Assembly (NCBI GenBank): GCA_026874595.1
Contig: CM049320.1
Span: 13,643,488 to 13,707,487 of the forward strand
Reading direction: 5' to 3'
DNA: 64,000 nt
Source: Sipunculus nudus
Taxonomy: Eukaryota > Annelida > Sipuncula > Golfingiida > Sipunculidae
Numbering within the stretch: the stretch's first letter is position 1; every line of letters begins with the position of its first letter. The notes under the pieces are model-generated. The model made no database searches, was not told where the DNA came from, and saw only the letters and a program-made list of their open reading frames with translations. Below are positions 47,776 to 59,001 of the stretch, in pieces. The translations under genes and the position numbers were made by a program.

Positions 47776-47990
47776 CAAGCCAAAAATCCTATAAATGCTA
47801 AAAGTATAAGGCAGTTTAAAACTTCTTTTTAACAGAGCGCCATGGAAATATACATCTGACAATGTGTCCGATAAAGTCTTTAAATATAAGATATATAGGA
47901 GAGAAATGCTTGACCGGGATAACACACAAAAAATACAGTTACATGTTATTACCCTGCAAGGGACAACAATTTTGATAACTTACATATTGC

Positions 47991-47993
47991 ATA

Positions 47994-48048
<55 letters not shown>
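47991..48048. repeat. (AT)n microsatellite
   Basis: Pure AT dinucleotides. Confidence 0.95.
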
Positions 48049-48051
<3 letters not shown>

Positions 48052-48158
48052 TGTAAAGGGAGAATTGGTAACCGATAAAGTCTTGAAATATTAAATTATA
48101 AAGGAGACAAATGCTTGAATGAAGTTAGCATTGTTGCCATGCTTTATCTCATTGTCGT

Positions 48159-48172
48159 TCTCTCTCTCTCTC

Positions 48173-48248
<76 letters not shown>
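48159..48248. repeat. (TC)n-(TA)n-(GA)n palindromic microsatellite
   Basis: TC dinucleotides, then a long TA run, then GA dinucleotides: the arms are mutually complementary, giving a perfect hairpin or cruciform. Confidence 0.95.
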
Positions 48249-48251
<3 letters not shown>

Positions 48252-49339
48252 TTGAACTGTTTACGCGAAATCTAGCTTTGTGGCATGGAGGGAAGAATAT
48301 AGTACACAGGCAGAAGGTAAAGCTATTGCAATGGTGCTGATAATGGGTTACCACGGATCTCAGGCTTCTATAAATTACCAGAACTTTTCAATATGACATT
48401 TTCCTTGGTCATAATTGTACTTTACGTCATTACCATTTGTTGTTAAATGGGTGAATTGGATATATTTAATAAATTGGATATAAAAATGTCTTTAACCATT
48501 GCGGCTCAAGATTACTTTTTGGAATGATAGATTTCCCTGTAGCTATATTGTTAATGGATGATCTCCATTTTCAGTTGATCCTCATAATTTCCCCACGATT
48601 GGAAGCAGAAGACTTATTTATTATGTCTTGGATTATTTTGGTTCTGCTAAATGAATTAAGTAATTTTCAGCCTTTCCTGAAAATCGCAAGGAAACCTTCC
48701 AACAAAGAAGGCCAACCATCTAAATAGATAAATCAATTAATGGCTTTATTAAAACCCAATTACGCTAGCTATATTACCTACCGGAAAGCAATTTTGCCTA
48801 TTTGAAATCTTAATTATGTGATTATTCTTGTTGACACCGACATATACTGAAACAATTAACGAATTTATCTACTGTTTTATCTATGGTTAGCATTATAAGC
48901 GGGCATTTTATTTTTTACTTTCACAAGGAACACCAACGGCAGTAAGCATTAATGCCACATATCCCGCTCCCGAACATAATATTTCGCCTGAGTCGTTTAC
49001 ATTCTGCAATTAAAAGCAGGTTATACGCAAACATTCAGCATCAGACCACTTATTATTTTTTTATTATAATCACAACTTAAGGTAATGCATCAACTGCAGT
49101 GAATCAACTGTTACTAAGTTTCATAAAAGCTATTTTAATATATGGTTGTAAACAAATGTACAAACAGTAACAAAATCGCAAAACATGTAAACCGGTACAC
49201 ACTCTTCTGTATTTAAACGTTGTTTATTAAATATTTAAACTGGCGCTTAAAACACCTTTTTACTGATACGACAACATGCATGGATAATCGTGCCAATATC
49301 CCTTTATTTAGCTTTCATGTGTGAAGGTAAAAGTAAAGG

Positions 49340-49575
49340 TAGTGGGGGTTATAGTCGGATATTACCGACGATGTCAGTGTCACCAGATTCGTTTCACACT
49401 CTGCCTTCCTGGCCTTTCGGGCCTGGCAATTCTTGCAGCCACACACGGCGCTAGAAGGTGATTCGTTCTCCATTTGCCTGACACCCATGCGGAAAGCGGT
49501 CAGATCGGACGCGAACCCACTACCTTGCGGTCACGAGTACATCGCACTAACCATTACGCCATCACGCTGCACAAG
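49340..49575 (-). mobile_element. tRNA-derived SINE, second family
   Basis: On the minus strand: TGATGGCGTAATGGTTAGTG (A-box, about 49566-49547) and GGTAGTGGGTTCGCGTCCG (B-box), followed by a body with AGGCCCGAAAGGCCAGGAAG. The tRNA-like head lacks paired acceptor arms, so it is not a functional tRNA gene. Confidence 0.7.
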
Positions 49576-49950
49576 GAACGTGTCAAAAGGGTATATGCTC
49601 CTTTGAAGTATAATATATTATGAATAATAAGGTGACCCAGATTACCTCGAAAATGTAATGGACTGTTCCTTGGATGTTACGCTTTCAGAGACCAAGCTTT
49701 ATAATATTTCGGGAAACGTTTACAAACCATTGTTTGAGTGGTCAGTTTCTCCATGCCTCCCGACAATCGCGTGGTAATCTAATAAAAGCAGCATATCTGG
49801 ATCAGCTGCTGCGTAGAGAAAGTGTACGCGAGTCAGCTGATAGGGTCAATATAATTATTGCCTTGTTCATCTTACATGACTAGCCATTTTTTTTTAATTA
49901 TTTAAATTTTAAACATACGCTTAAAATGCATTGTAGATAAGTAACTCTCT

Positions 49951-49959
49951 CTATATATG

Positions 49960-49994
<35 letters not shown>
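49951..49994. repeat. (TA)n-(TG)n microsatellite
   Basis: TA dinucleotides followed by TG dinucleotides. Confidence 0.9.
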
Positions 49995-50063
49995 AATACC
50001 CTGACGTCACAGTAGTGACGAGTTGGTTCCTATGAAAGTGTGCTGATACACAGAGGACTTGGG

Positions 50064-50087
50064 GATCCCTGTTATCTCAGTGGTAGA
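50064..50087 (+). mobile_element. tRNA-derived SINE, 5' piece interrupted by a hAT element
   Basis: CCCTGTTATCTCAGTGGTAG is a tRNA-like 5' end running into a textbook A-box; it breaks at 50087 and resumes with AGCA after the hAT-like element. Confidence 0.6.
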
Positions 50088-52038
50088 CAGACATGGGGCC
50101 TACTACTGATTTCAATAATAGGGCCTATTACTATTACTTCGGGTGTTTGCCTGTTACTATTAACTATTATTTTCAGTGTTTCACCAAAAGTAATAGGTGG
50201 CTATTACTATTACTTTACTCCTTTTAATATTTATATTAACTATTAAAAAATAAAAAAACTAAAAGAAGTAAAATACTCAGTGAACAAAAATATTTAATCT
50301 TGAAGTATCTCATATTAACCGCTCATTAGGTCTTACTAAATATGTTAACAACCACTAAAATAATCAAGAAATGGTGCATGAATAATAAGTGTCCATTGCA
50401 CCTGATGAACATAAGCTGTTGAATCCCCCAGGGGGCAACAGTGGGGTACAGACAAAAGCTCCCCTCCCAAATTTTTAAAGCCCTATTTTAAAGTTTAGAT
50501 TATTTTTTTAAAATGTATGGCTACATTTAAAATTCTATAAAGTGAAACCTGTTACAGTGCATGAGTAAATATGTGCAGTATAAGAATATTGTATATATGG
50601 ATAATTAGTGAGTAATTTAATTATTATCAACAATATAAATGTCAACGATATATACATCATTATTATCATGAATGATATTTCATCAAAATACTGATTGTGT
50701 GCATTTTCATTTGACTGATTATTTGTATTTTCATAACCTTAAAAGTCTATTTCATGTAATTATGTGAGGTATACATTAATATTGCTTTTGTATAATTACC
50801 CAAAAATATAAAATTTATAGTAATTGTTAATTTTTAGTAGTTTTGGATTGAGTTATCCAGGAGGGGGGGGGGCTTTTGTCCTCGATCTGGTCTGAAGGTT
50901 ATTCCCGCAATCCTAAAGACGCATTCAACAGTGCCTGAAGTTGGCAAGAGGGGCAAGCAAGATAAGGGCTTCTCAGGGCTCTTTCAGGGGTTTTCTCTAT
51001 TGCCTACTCACAGATACCTAGTTTATTAAGATGCTGCAATAATCAGTGAGCCTTGGTGATGTGCAAACTTTGTCCTTATCATAAGAGTATGGTTTCCCTC
51101 ATGTTATCAGGATGAGTATCTGAACATGTTACTTTTAATTTTTACCTGTTTCACATAACTGAAAATCCTTTGTAATTCAACAAAATTCAAATTGCAACTG
51201 AATGCAGTTGCATTAATTGCAGTGAAAGGAATACTATTTCAGATTACATTTACATTTCATTTTCTGCTTGAAATCAAATATACTTCAGCATTATAATGGA
51301 TAAGTCACTCATGTCATCCAGTTTCATCTGGGAGATGAGTCATGTTTATAAACATAAGGCAAACAAGGTTTCCATGGAGTGTTCCTTTCTGACTGGTGAC
51401 AATATGATTGCAAGAAATATGTCACACAAAGGAAATATAGTCACAGTTTGGGTAGGAAATAAAGTCATTAGGAATTAAACACACATTTGTGTTTAAAAAA
51501 TTACAGGTTTAGTCACAATTTTTAGTTGGGGAAACAATCCCCAGGTATGAGTTAACATTTGGTGTTCTGTCTGACTGGGTTCTGACCCGGCTATCAGTTG
51601 CTTATACACAAACATCAAAGGGCATGGTTGTACTGTGCTTTGATTGTAAAGAGCTATCAGTATCCAAGGAAAACACCTACAGTGATGTACCAGTGATGCA
51701 GTCATCCTGTGCTATGGTTGTTGGTAAGAACATCATGGCCCAGGATAAGGCTGTGCCACCTGTTAATGAGCATGAAAGCATGCAGGTACACCTCAGCTTG
51801 GGTCTTATCAGTCTTGCTGCTGACTTGCACTCAGATCAACACACCCTTAATTACCCCCAGGCTGGTGATAGTTAAATTTATATAAAGTAATAGATATTAA
51901 TCTATTACTCATCTGCCTATTACTATTACTATTATTCAACATTTTTGGACTGCCTATTATGTATTATTGCCTATTACTGATGAAAAGAAATTGAATTACT
52001 GCCTATTACTATTATCTATTACTATTACCCCATGTCTG
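50088..52038. mobile_element. hAT-like non-autonomous transposon
   Basis: Inverted termini CAGACATGGGG (50088-50098) and CCCCATGTCTG (52028-52038) are flanked by 8-bp direct repeats GTGGTAGA (50080-50087) and GTGGAAGA (52039-52046), 7 of 8 identical: the hAT signature. Both subterminal zones are packed with TATTACTATTAC words. The 1.95-kb interior has two short frames (51296-51478, 51624-51875) without recognisable transposase. Confidence 0.8.
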
Positions 52039-52046
52039 GTGGAAGA

Positions 52047-52110
52047 GCAGACGACCGGCAATCGGAGAGTCATGGGTTCGGTTCCTTTACGGAATGATTC
52101 GACTTTATTT
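52047..52110 (+). mobile_element. tRNA-derived SINE, 3' piece beyond the hAT element
   Basis: Continues the interrupted head: GCAGACGACCGGCAATCGGA, then a B-box GGGTTCGGTTCC. The two pieces join at the target duplication into a contiguous tRNA-like A-box/B-box unit. Confidence 0.6.
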
Positions 52111-52500
52111 GTGTATTCTTGTTATATATCTCTATTTAATGGACCAGCTTGGCTATGCCTACAGTATGTAACGCTCGTTTTGCAAGGCTACGCTTAAAAT
52201 AAACTACTATTTTACGGAATTGCCGATCCTATATTGATCGGTCTTTTTGTAAACGACCATCAAGTTCTCGGCAACGTTGCCAACTGGGGCTGTTACCACG
52301 AAATATTAAAAAAAACATCATATAGGTACTTTAAGGTAGTTTTGAAATGGGCACTTATTGATAACTACCCTTTCAGGAACTGAAGCACATTTCGTATATT
52401 ATGTCTGCAAGATGGCAAAACTTGGTTTGCGTTGGCCTTTTATCATTGTTAAAAGTTTTTTTTTTTTGTGGCGGTAACCGCCTTATTTTTTAATGTTTGC

Positions 52501-52840
52501 TTAAGTCAGTAATAGAGCATCTGCGGAATGGACTTGACAAAGACTAACACAGGATAATCCTGGTGTCAACCATGCAGGCTTGGTGTACCACACCTGCGAG
52601 TCCTGGGTGTGTTTCATCCATATAGCTTGGTCACAACACCGAGGAACCCCCGAATGGCGCACTCGTTTGTGAGTGAAACAAGACTTTAAGGGAACAGTCT
52701 CCCCATTAAGCCTGCAGAGCACTCACCTTTGGTGCGGTCGACCAGAAATTTCTCCCCGCCATGGCTGAGATTCGAACTCGACAGTTCCCGGCTTTGAACA
52801 ATGTGCTCTATCCCTATAGCATGGAAGCCGGTTCATGACC
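52501..52840 (-). mobile_element. tRNA-derived SINE, minus-strand copy
   Basis: On the minus strand: ATGCTATAGGGATAGAGCAC, AAAGCCGGGAACTGTCGAGT then TCGAATCTC (B-box), CATTCGGGGGTTCCTCGGTG and CATTCCGCAGATGC, in the same order as 29700-30101. Confidence 0.8.
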
Positions 52841-52859
52841 TGTAGATTTAAAAAAAGAA

Positions 52860-53858
52860 AAAAAGCTCTTGTGGGCATCATATTTTAGGTCGGGAGTCCG
52901 CGGAGCTTTTCTGTTCTTTTGGATAACACAAATTATATATTTTTATTATCACTTTATGAAAAAAAACACTGACCTTGGGTTGGTTTTCGTGACACATGGT
53001 TGATAGGTTAAAAGTTGGATAACTCTAGAGGTGCCGAACTCCTTCTGTTTTAATGGGAGCACTGACATGTGATGTAAAATATTATCTGATACTTAAAATA
53101 TAATGCCACAATGCTGACTACACTTTCAGACTCAAGATGAAACCTGACGCTATACAAAAGCAGATTTTCTGTTTGCCGATATTTTATTAAGTCATTACGT
53201 GTATAAAGGAGACTTATTAAAGTAAAATATGAATATCATACTAAAACTGTACATATTCAGTCCCAGTTTTCTCCTTGTGTCAAACAGTCTTCTATTTTTT
53301 TTCCTTCTTAGATAGTATATTAAATATGAAATTAAAACGATATTGCTCGCCTAGCAACAATGCTTCGTATAAACTTTTCTTGACATCTGAACAAATTTTT
53401 GTATGTACTAAAATATTATTAATAAACTTAGAAGACTTATTTTACCTGAAGACTTAGTCGGCATTATTTCAAGACTTGTGCATCACAATATGTATGAATA
53501 CTCTGACTATGGGACTGGGATAAAATGTCATTTACGATACATCCTTGGATGTTACTGATATCACAAGTTTGTAGTTTACTTCACTTGTGCGCTTTGTAGT
53601 ACATAGAAAAAAGAACAGAAGTGACATTTTCTCACTCGCCAATTTCAACGAGGGTTCGCAGCAAGTGTCGCCATTCCATCCTTTAATGGAGATCCGTGAG
53701 CATTGTGGGAAGACATCAGGGAACGTCTCTGAGTGTCCATCGGCCCCAGTCACACAAGCCGGGGCCATTTATAGTAGAGCCCCGGCACACGGCAGCTGTT
53801 ATCATATAGTTGTGTATATCATCCTTTTTATGTGGACTATTCTGTGTACATATACAGG

Positions 53859-53861
<3 letters not shown>
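52860..53861. other. Intergenic
   Basis: No supported gene. A minus-strand TATAAATGG (about 53770) stands before a 78-codon frame (53768-53532) with no family signal. Confidence 0.4.
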
Positions 53862-53902
<41 letters not shown>

Positions 53903-54043
53903 ATCTAACAGTTGCTGTCTATATTCTCTCTCTCATCCAAAAATGGCTCTCTCTCCCTCTCTCATCCAACAATAGCTGTCTATTCTCTTTCTCTGTCTCT
54001 CTCAAATTTCACAATGGCGAACAGCACTGTCTGTCTGTATGTA

Positions 54044-54075
<32 letters not shown>

Positions 54076-54208
54076 ATTCTCTCTCTCTCAGTTCCCACAA
54101 TGCCTGTCTCTATCCTGCCTGTCAGTATGTATACCTTTCTCTCATCCAACGATGGCTGTCTATATTTTCCTCTTTATTCCTCTCTCTCTCTGTCTCTCTC
54201 TCTGTCTC

Positions 54209-54250
<42 letters not shown>

Positions 54251-54580
54251 ATCTAATAATTGCTGTCTATATTCTCACTCTCTCATCCAAAAATGGCTCT
54301 CTCTCTCTCTCTCTCTCTCCCTCTCTCTCTCTCTCTCATCCAACAATGGCTGTCCATTCTCTTTCTCTGTCTCTCTTAAATCTCACTATGGCGAACAGCA
54401 CAGTCTGTCTGTCTGTATGTCTGTCTGTCTCTCTCTCTCTCTCTGTGTCTCTCTCTCACTCTTTACACGGATGCTCTATCATTCTCTGTCTCTCTCTTGC
54501 TTTTTTTCTCTCTTTCACACACAAATACCCACACTACGACTGGTTTTATCTTTCTAGCCCTGTCTGTCTGTCTCTCTCAG
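53862..54580. repeat. CT-rich minisatellite with 348-bp higher-order unit
   Basis: CT/TC dinucleotide blocks alternate with unique words: TCATCCAACAATGGCTGTC, TTTCACAATGGCGAACAGCA. The block starting ATCTAA(C/T)A(G/A)TTGCTGTC recurs at 53903 and 54251. The 333- and 172-codon Ser/Leu-rich frames are by-products of this repeat. Confidence 0.9.
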
Positions 54581-56329
54581 TTATATAAAAAAACTTTAAC
54601 AGGATGAATGTTAAAGTTTCTGCTAATGTTAGAAGAAAGTTGATAAATAGGCTTTTTATCCTTTCTCTCAAAGAACAAGATGTTTGCCTTTGTTTATTTT
54701 TCGGTATGGGCAATAAGCGATTGGTTCCTTTAACAATAATGGTAAACAATAATAAAGACTTATACTGTAATAAATGTAATACAGCCCTCTTTACGGTTGA
54801 CGTCAAGATTCCGGAATCCTTATAGCTACAATAGGCCAAGTATTCAAAGGAAAATAACTACACTTTTGATAAGGCTTCATTGCATCTTTTGGATAGCAAC
54901 TGCCTTAGAGTTGAAAATGCAGAGATGTCCATTTATCGAAAACAGCATAGGACTTAGTGATACAAATGCAAGCTATAGGCCTGCTTAGAACAAGATATAA
55001 ATAAGCAAGTCCAGCATTCTAAAAAATCAATGCTCAAAGCTTTTCTAAATAATATTTTGGGAAACGCTTTGTGCAGATGGTCACCAACTTTCCAAAATTA
55101 AATCTACAGATAAAGCAATGAAAGTTATTTCAACGAAGTATTGTCCAGGTTCAGGTAAAATTCATATAGAATATAGAAATCAATTATCTGTACGGCATTG
55201 ATTTAAGTGTTCTGAAGAAGGCTCAGGACCACTATAACTCTAAGCGTACATTAATAATTTTTTTCTGTAAAAGATGGGCATACATTTTGGGATGTCCTTT
55301 ATTTAGTTTGGGGGTACTTCGTTTACGAAGGCGGTAGCTTTATATAGATCTGCCGCCCCCGCACGCCAATCACAGACAGAATTATAAAAATAATGATTGA
55401 ACATACACGCGGTAGGGGAGAAGCCTCGGACTGACCACCGCGGAGGAACACGGAACAATTCCACAATTATTATTTTAATTCATAAAGCACAGTTGAGTCA
55501 CTTTTTTGTCAATGAAAATAATGTCTTCATTATTTTGAAATAATTAATGCGTGTATTTTTTAGGGGACATTATTCTCAGATTTATCACTTGTCAAGTTTT
55601 TTTTTTATATGAAGAAACAAAGTCATAATCATATACTTGTTTTACTGTATTATAATAGTTTTCGGTAATTTCGATCAGTGAACAACATAGCAATAAAAGA
55701 ACTGATAATCAGCACAATATAACAAACGGTTATTTTATTGAAATTTTATTTTTTCTTGAAAGAAAGTCCGAGCGACTGGAGCTCATATCTTTAAATTTCT
55801 GCTGTCAATCAAAATTGATGATGTAGGGCGAATATTGATCAAAATTAACGAATATGGTATCTATTACGGTAGATTCCAATATTTCGTTCCGAAACCGTTT
55901 GCATAACAAATAAGTAGGAAAAAACCTTGCACTTGGCGCGATCGATGCCATAAACATAAACATAGCGCTCGCCCTCTGGTAGCCGTACCTCGCAAATACA
56001 CAAACTCAGATATTTCAGCCTTGCAACCCGTAATTCTCAAGTTTTTCTTTCAAGGTTATTCTCCTTATATGCATAAGCAAGATCAGTACTCTGGTCACAC
56101 AGTTGTGTAATGTTAACCAGAGACACACTGTGTTTACTCACACACAAGTATATAATAACGTATAAAACAGGTGACCTGGATATAGACGGTCCTTGTGCCG
56201 GGATGATTTAGTGTGAATAAAGTTTGTGATATCTCCACAGATGAATACAGATCATAGATTGACAAGTACATGTACACTTCGAACACACCTTCGTTTTAAC
56301 CGCTGCTTTTTATAGCAATATTCTCCGGG
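54581..56329. other. Intergenic
   Basis: Apart from the MITE copy at 55650-55832, nothing recognised. Confidence 0.45.
55650..55832 (+). mobile_element. MITE family 'GGTATGGTTCTCAGG', diverged copy
   Basis: Recognised by CTTGAAAGAAAGTCCGAGCG, then CTGGAGCTCAT and ATGATGTAGGGCG. The outer ends are degraded. Confidence 0.45.
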
Positions 56330-56482
56330 TTTCACCACCAGGGCAGACACAGAGAAATGAATTGTATTTATACCTATGAGAGCCTGGTATCGCATTGTGC
56401 ATCCACCTCCATGTGTTTATCCCAAGACACCCCGCCCTCGTTGGTTGATTCTTGGCCCTGTGCTACAACCAGTGTAATAACA
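56330..56482 (+). repeat. Diverged interspersed repeat, copy 2
   Basis: TTCACCACCAGGG, GTTGGTTGATTCTTGGCCCT and GTGCTACAACCAGTGTAAT parallel 8527-8678. Confidence 0.5.
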
Positions 56483-57403
56483 CCAACAAGAGTTGAGTGT
56501 CCCGCGTTTAACACTAATGATTTGTTACACAAAGCACCAGTTAAAACAAAGGGGACCTGGAATGGCTGCAGTGTATTATAACCGCTTCGGCTGAAGACTG
56601 GTTAAATACAAGGTGTACAGCATTACTCGATCGCTTGCCACCCGCTCACATCGCCTGATTTGCTTGTCTCCAAATAATGTCCAAAAAACGGTGTACTGTC
56701 TACTAATTTATTTTTTTAAATAACGATCTGCAGGGTATACTGTATCGTGCTACCAAAATGACTTGACAATCAAGTATTCATTGTTTTGTTTTAAAAACAA
56801 ACCAACTCAACTAGCTCTCAATAGACTACTTCCCCAAGAATACGCATTGCGAGTAATTAACGGTCGTCTCTTATGTCAAGTGAGCCAGGATTGTCGGTTT
56901 CATTCAAGTAAATGAATGTAACAGAGCCTTCGATAGGAAGTTGGGAACAATTATTTTCATGTTGTCACTTGGGATAAACTAAATGCGATATTTTTTTGTC
57001 TTTATCACGAACCCGAACAGTTAGTGATCTTTGTAGCTAACAGGTGTCGCAAGGTTGGTAAGGAGCATCTTAGTACACCATCCATTGTGGCTAATTTGGT
57101 ATCCACTCAGTCAGCCCTGCTTTGTAAATATTCAATCCATGTACGATCCTCAGAGGGTAAGCTGAGTTCGACATTCTGATTCAAATAATACATATGGTGA
57201 AGCCCTATATAACGACAGCCACTATAACAAGACCACTGTAACTACACTACTGTTAGCCTGTCAGGTATTTATTTACGACGAAATGTTTTATACGATCATT
57301 TCCCTTATCCGATAACTGTTTATTCATAGAGGTCAGGGAGCTTTATTTATTTTTATGTTTTCATTATATAAGTTTTCAATGTAAGAAATAGAATAGAATA
57401 GAG

Positions 57404-57406
<3 letters not shown>

Positions 57407-57450
<44 letters not shown>

Positions 57451-57458
57451 GTGTGTGT
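57407..57458. repeat. (AT)n-(TG)n microsatellite
   Basis: AT dinucleotides with a G interruption, then GTGTGTG. Confidence 0.95.
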
Positions 57459-57909
57459 TTTTGTTCATTATTATATTTTTAATACAGGGAATTGCTTCAT
57501 TATTATTATGTCTATAGTACTGTAAAATTACATGTACATAAATCAAGTAAAAGGGTTGTGAGGTGCACGAAACGAAGTAATAGTTAACTATAATATGTTG
57601 TAAAACACCGGTGGTCCTTAGAATTAATAAATCATTATATTTGTAACGTCACTTGCAAATCCCTGCAGACTCGGATACTGAAACACAAATCCAATAAATG
57701 CCACCCGAAAGTGAAATTTATATATAATTATACCGAAACAAGTATAAAATTAAATTAATACCCGGTATAAAATATTCATGTTTATATGGTCTTCTGTAAT
57801 GTCACTTTTGATATATTTTGAATATTGTTAAATGTGTTCCGATTTTCATACATTGGTATGTAGGTTTTATAGCTGACTGTATTTAACATTAATGTTTTCT
57901 TGTATGTAG

Positions 57910-57967
57910 CTGTCAGGACTTTAAAGTGATTGGTTTACCTTTGGACTCCCAGGAGGGATATAACCAG
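57910..57967 (+). CDS. Exon-like segment A (unknown protein)
   Basis: A 58-nt segment between a good acceptor (TTTTCTTGTATGTAG) and donor (CCAG|GTAAAT). It encodes CQDFKVIGLPLDSQEGYNQ after completing a split codon. If not spliced at 57967 the frame stays open for 29 more codons, so the donor is not certain. It ends in phase 0, matching the next exon-like segment at 58862. No family recognised. Confidence 0.3.
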
Positions 57968-58861
57968 GTAAATTGTGATCGGATGATCAATGTACCTTCA
58001 CTTGCTCACTGTCAGTTTGCCCGGTTTTCAAGATACCGCGAAATCCTTTTACTCTAATTGTACACAATCAATCCTTCTTCGAACCTCCAGTTCATTTGAT
58101 ATATCTCTATCTAAGTAGACTATTGGCCTGTAAATATGCACGTAATAGCAAAACAATTCCAGATATTAAGAAGAAAAAGTTTTTTTGGCTCATTCCTCAG
58201 AAGTAAGCAGCAATTTGAAAAATCCCAAAAATAAAAAAGTCATACCAAAAAGTCATTTAAAATTAATATTAGACACATATTATATATTATATTTAACCAT
58301 GGACAGTGCCTGTGCTGATGGCATATACGAGTATATGTTTGCAAATTCCTTTCATTTTCATATGAAATTTTAACATTGTATTTTTATTATTTTAAATATA
58401 ACGCTATTCTATGCACTCAGTAAAAATCAAGCCACTTTTTTAACGGGCTAATATTCAAATTCATAACCATATATGAAAAGTTTTTTTCCTTTACCCTGCG
58501 TTTTTTTACTATAAATAAAATTTATTTTTTTTTTAAATCAAATTCAAATTAACAGTTTCAAGGTAGATAGAGACATTATAGAGGAAAAAAAAAACACACA
58601 CAAAGTTTTGAGATATTGCTATGTTGTTTAGCATCAGCCCACAAAAAGTGGCTGGCTGTTACTGGGTACTTGAAGTAGCGTACTATTCCATTTTTTAATT
58701 TAAAAGTTAAAATATCATATGGAAATGAATGAAAATTTTTAAAATATGTATATAATCAGAAAGAACACTGTATCAGGTTTAAAATAATGTATACTGATGG
58801 GTCAAATATGAGTTTAAAACAATTTTTGGACCGATTTTTAGATATATGTTTTTTTTCCCAG

Positions 58862-59001
58862 AGCTGTAACATTCAATTACCGAGTCATGTTCTTGAAACT
58901 GTAGATTTATTTATATCTGCCCTGGCCAAGAAACAGGTTGCGGTGTCAAAGAAATTATTCTCTAAAAAAAATCCCCAGGTACTTTCACGAGTTCGTGAAA
59001 G
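58862..59001 (+). CDS. Exon-like segment B (unknown protein)
   Basis: A strong acceptor (ATGTTTTTTTTCCCAG) and donor (GAAAG|GTAACG) flank a 140-nt open segment encoding SCNIQLPSHVLETVDLFISA then LAKKQVAVSKKLFSKKNPQV and LSRVRE. It looks like amphipathic helices with a basic C-terminal part. Phase 0 on entry agrees with segment A, 894 bp upstream. The surrounding frame opens at 58787. I do not recognise the domain; it could be a gene exon or transposon-derived. Confidence 0.35.

Noticed and set aside
49495-49575. Possible functional tRNA gene (minus strand)
   Set aside because: A- and B-boxes are good but acceptor and anticodon arms do not pair and a SINE body follows.
51296-51875. ORFs inside the hAT-like element as a transposase
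   Set aside because: Too short, and no hAT dimerisation or catalytic motif is seen.
53532-53768. 78-codon minus-strand frame behind TATAAATGG
   Set aside because: The TATA box would place the start site downstream of the ATG, so the frame would not be in the transcript.
53587-54588. 333-codon plus-strand frame, the longest in the window
   Set aside because: It is almost wholly Ser/Leu from CT dinucleotides, which contain no stop codons; no domain or splice support.
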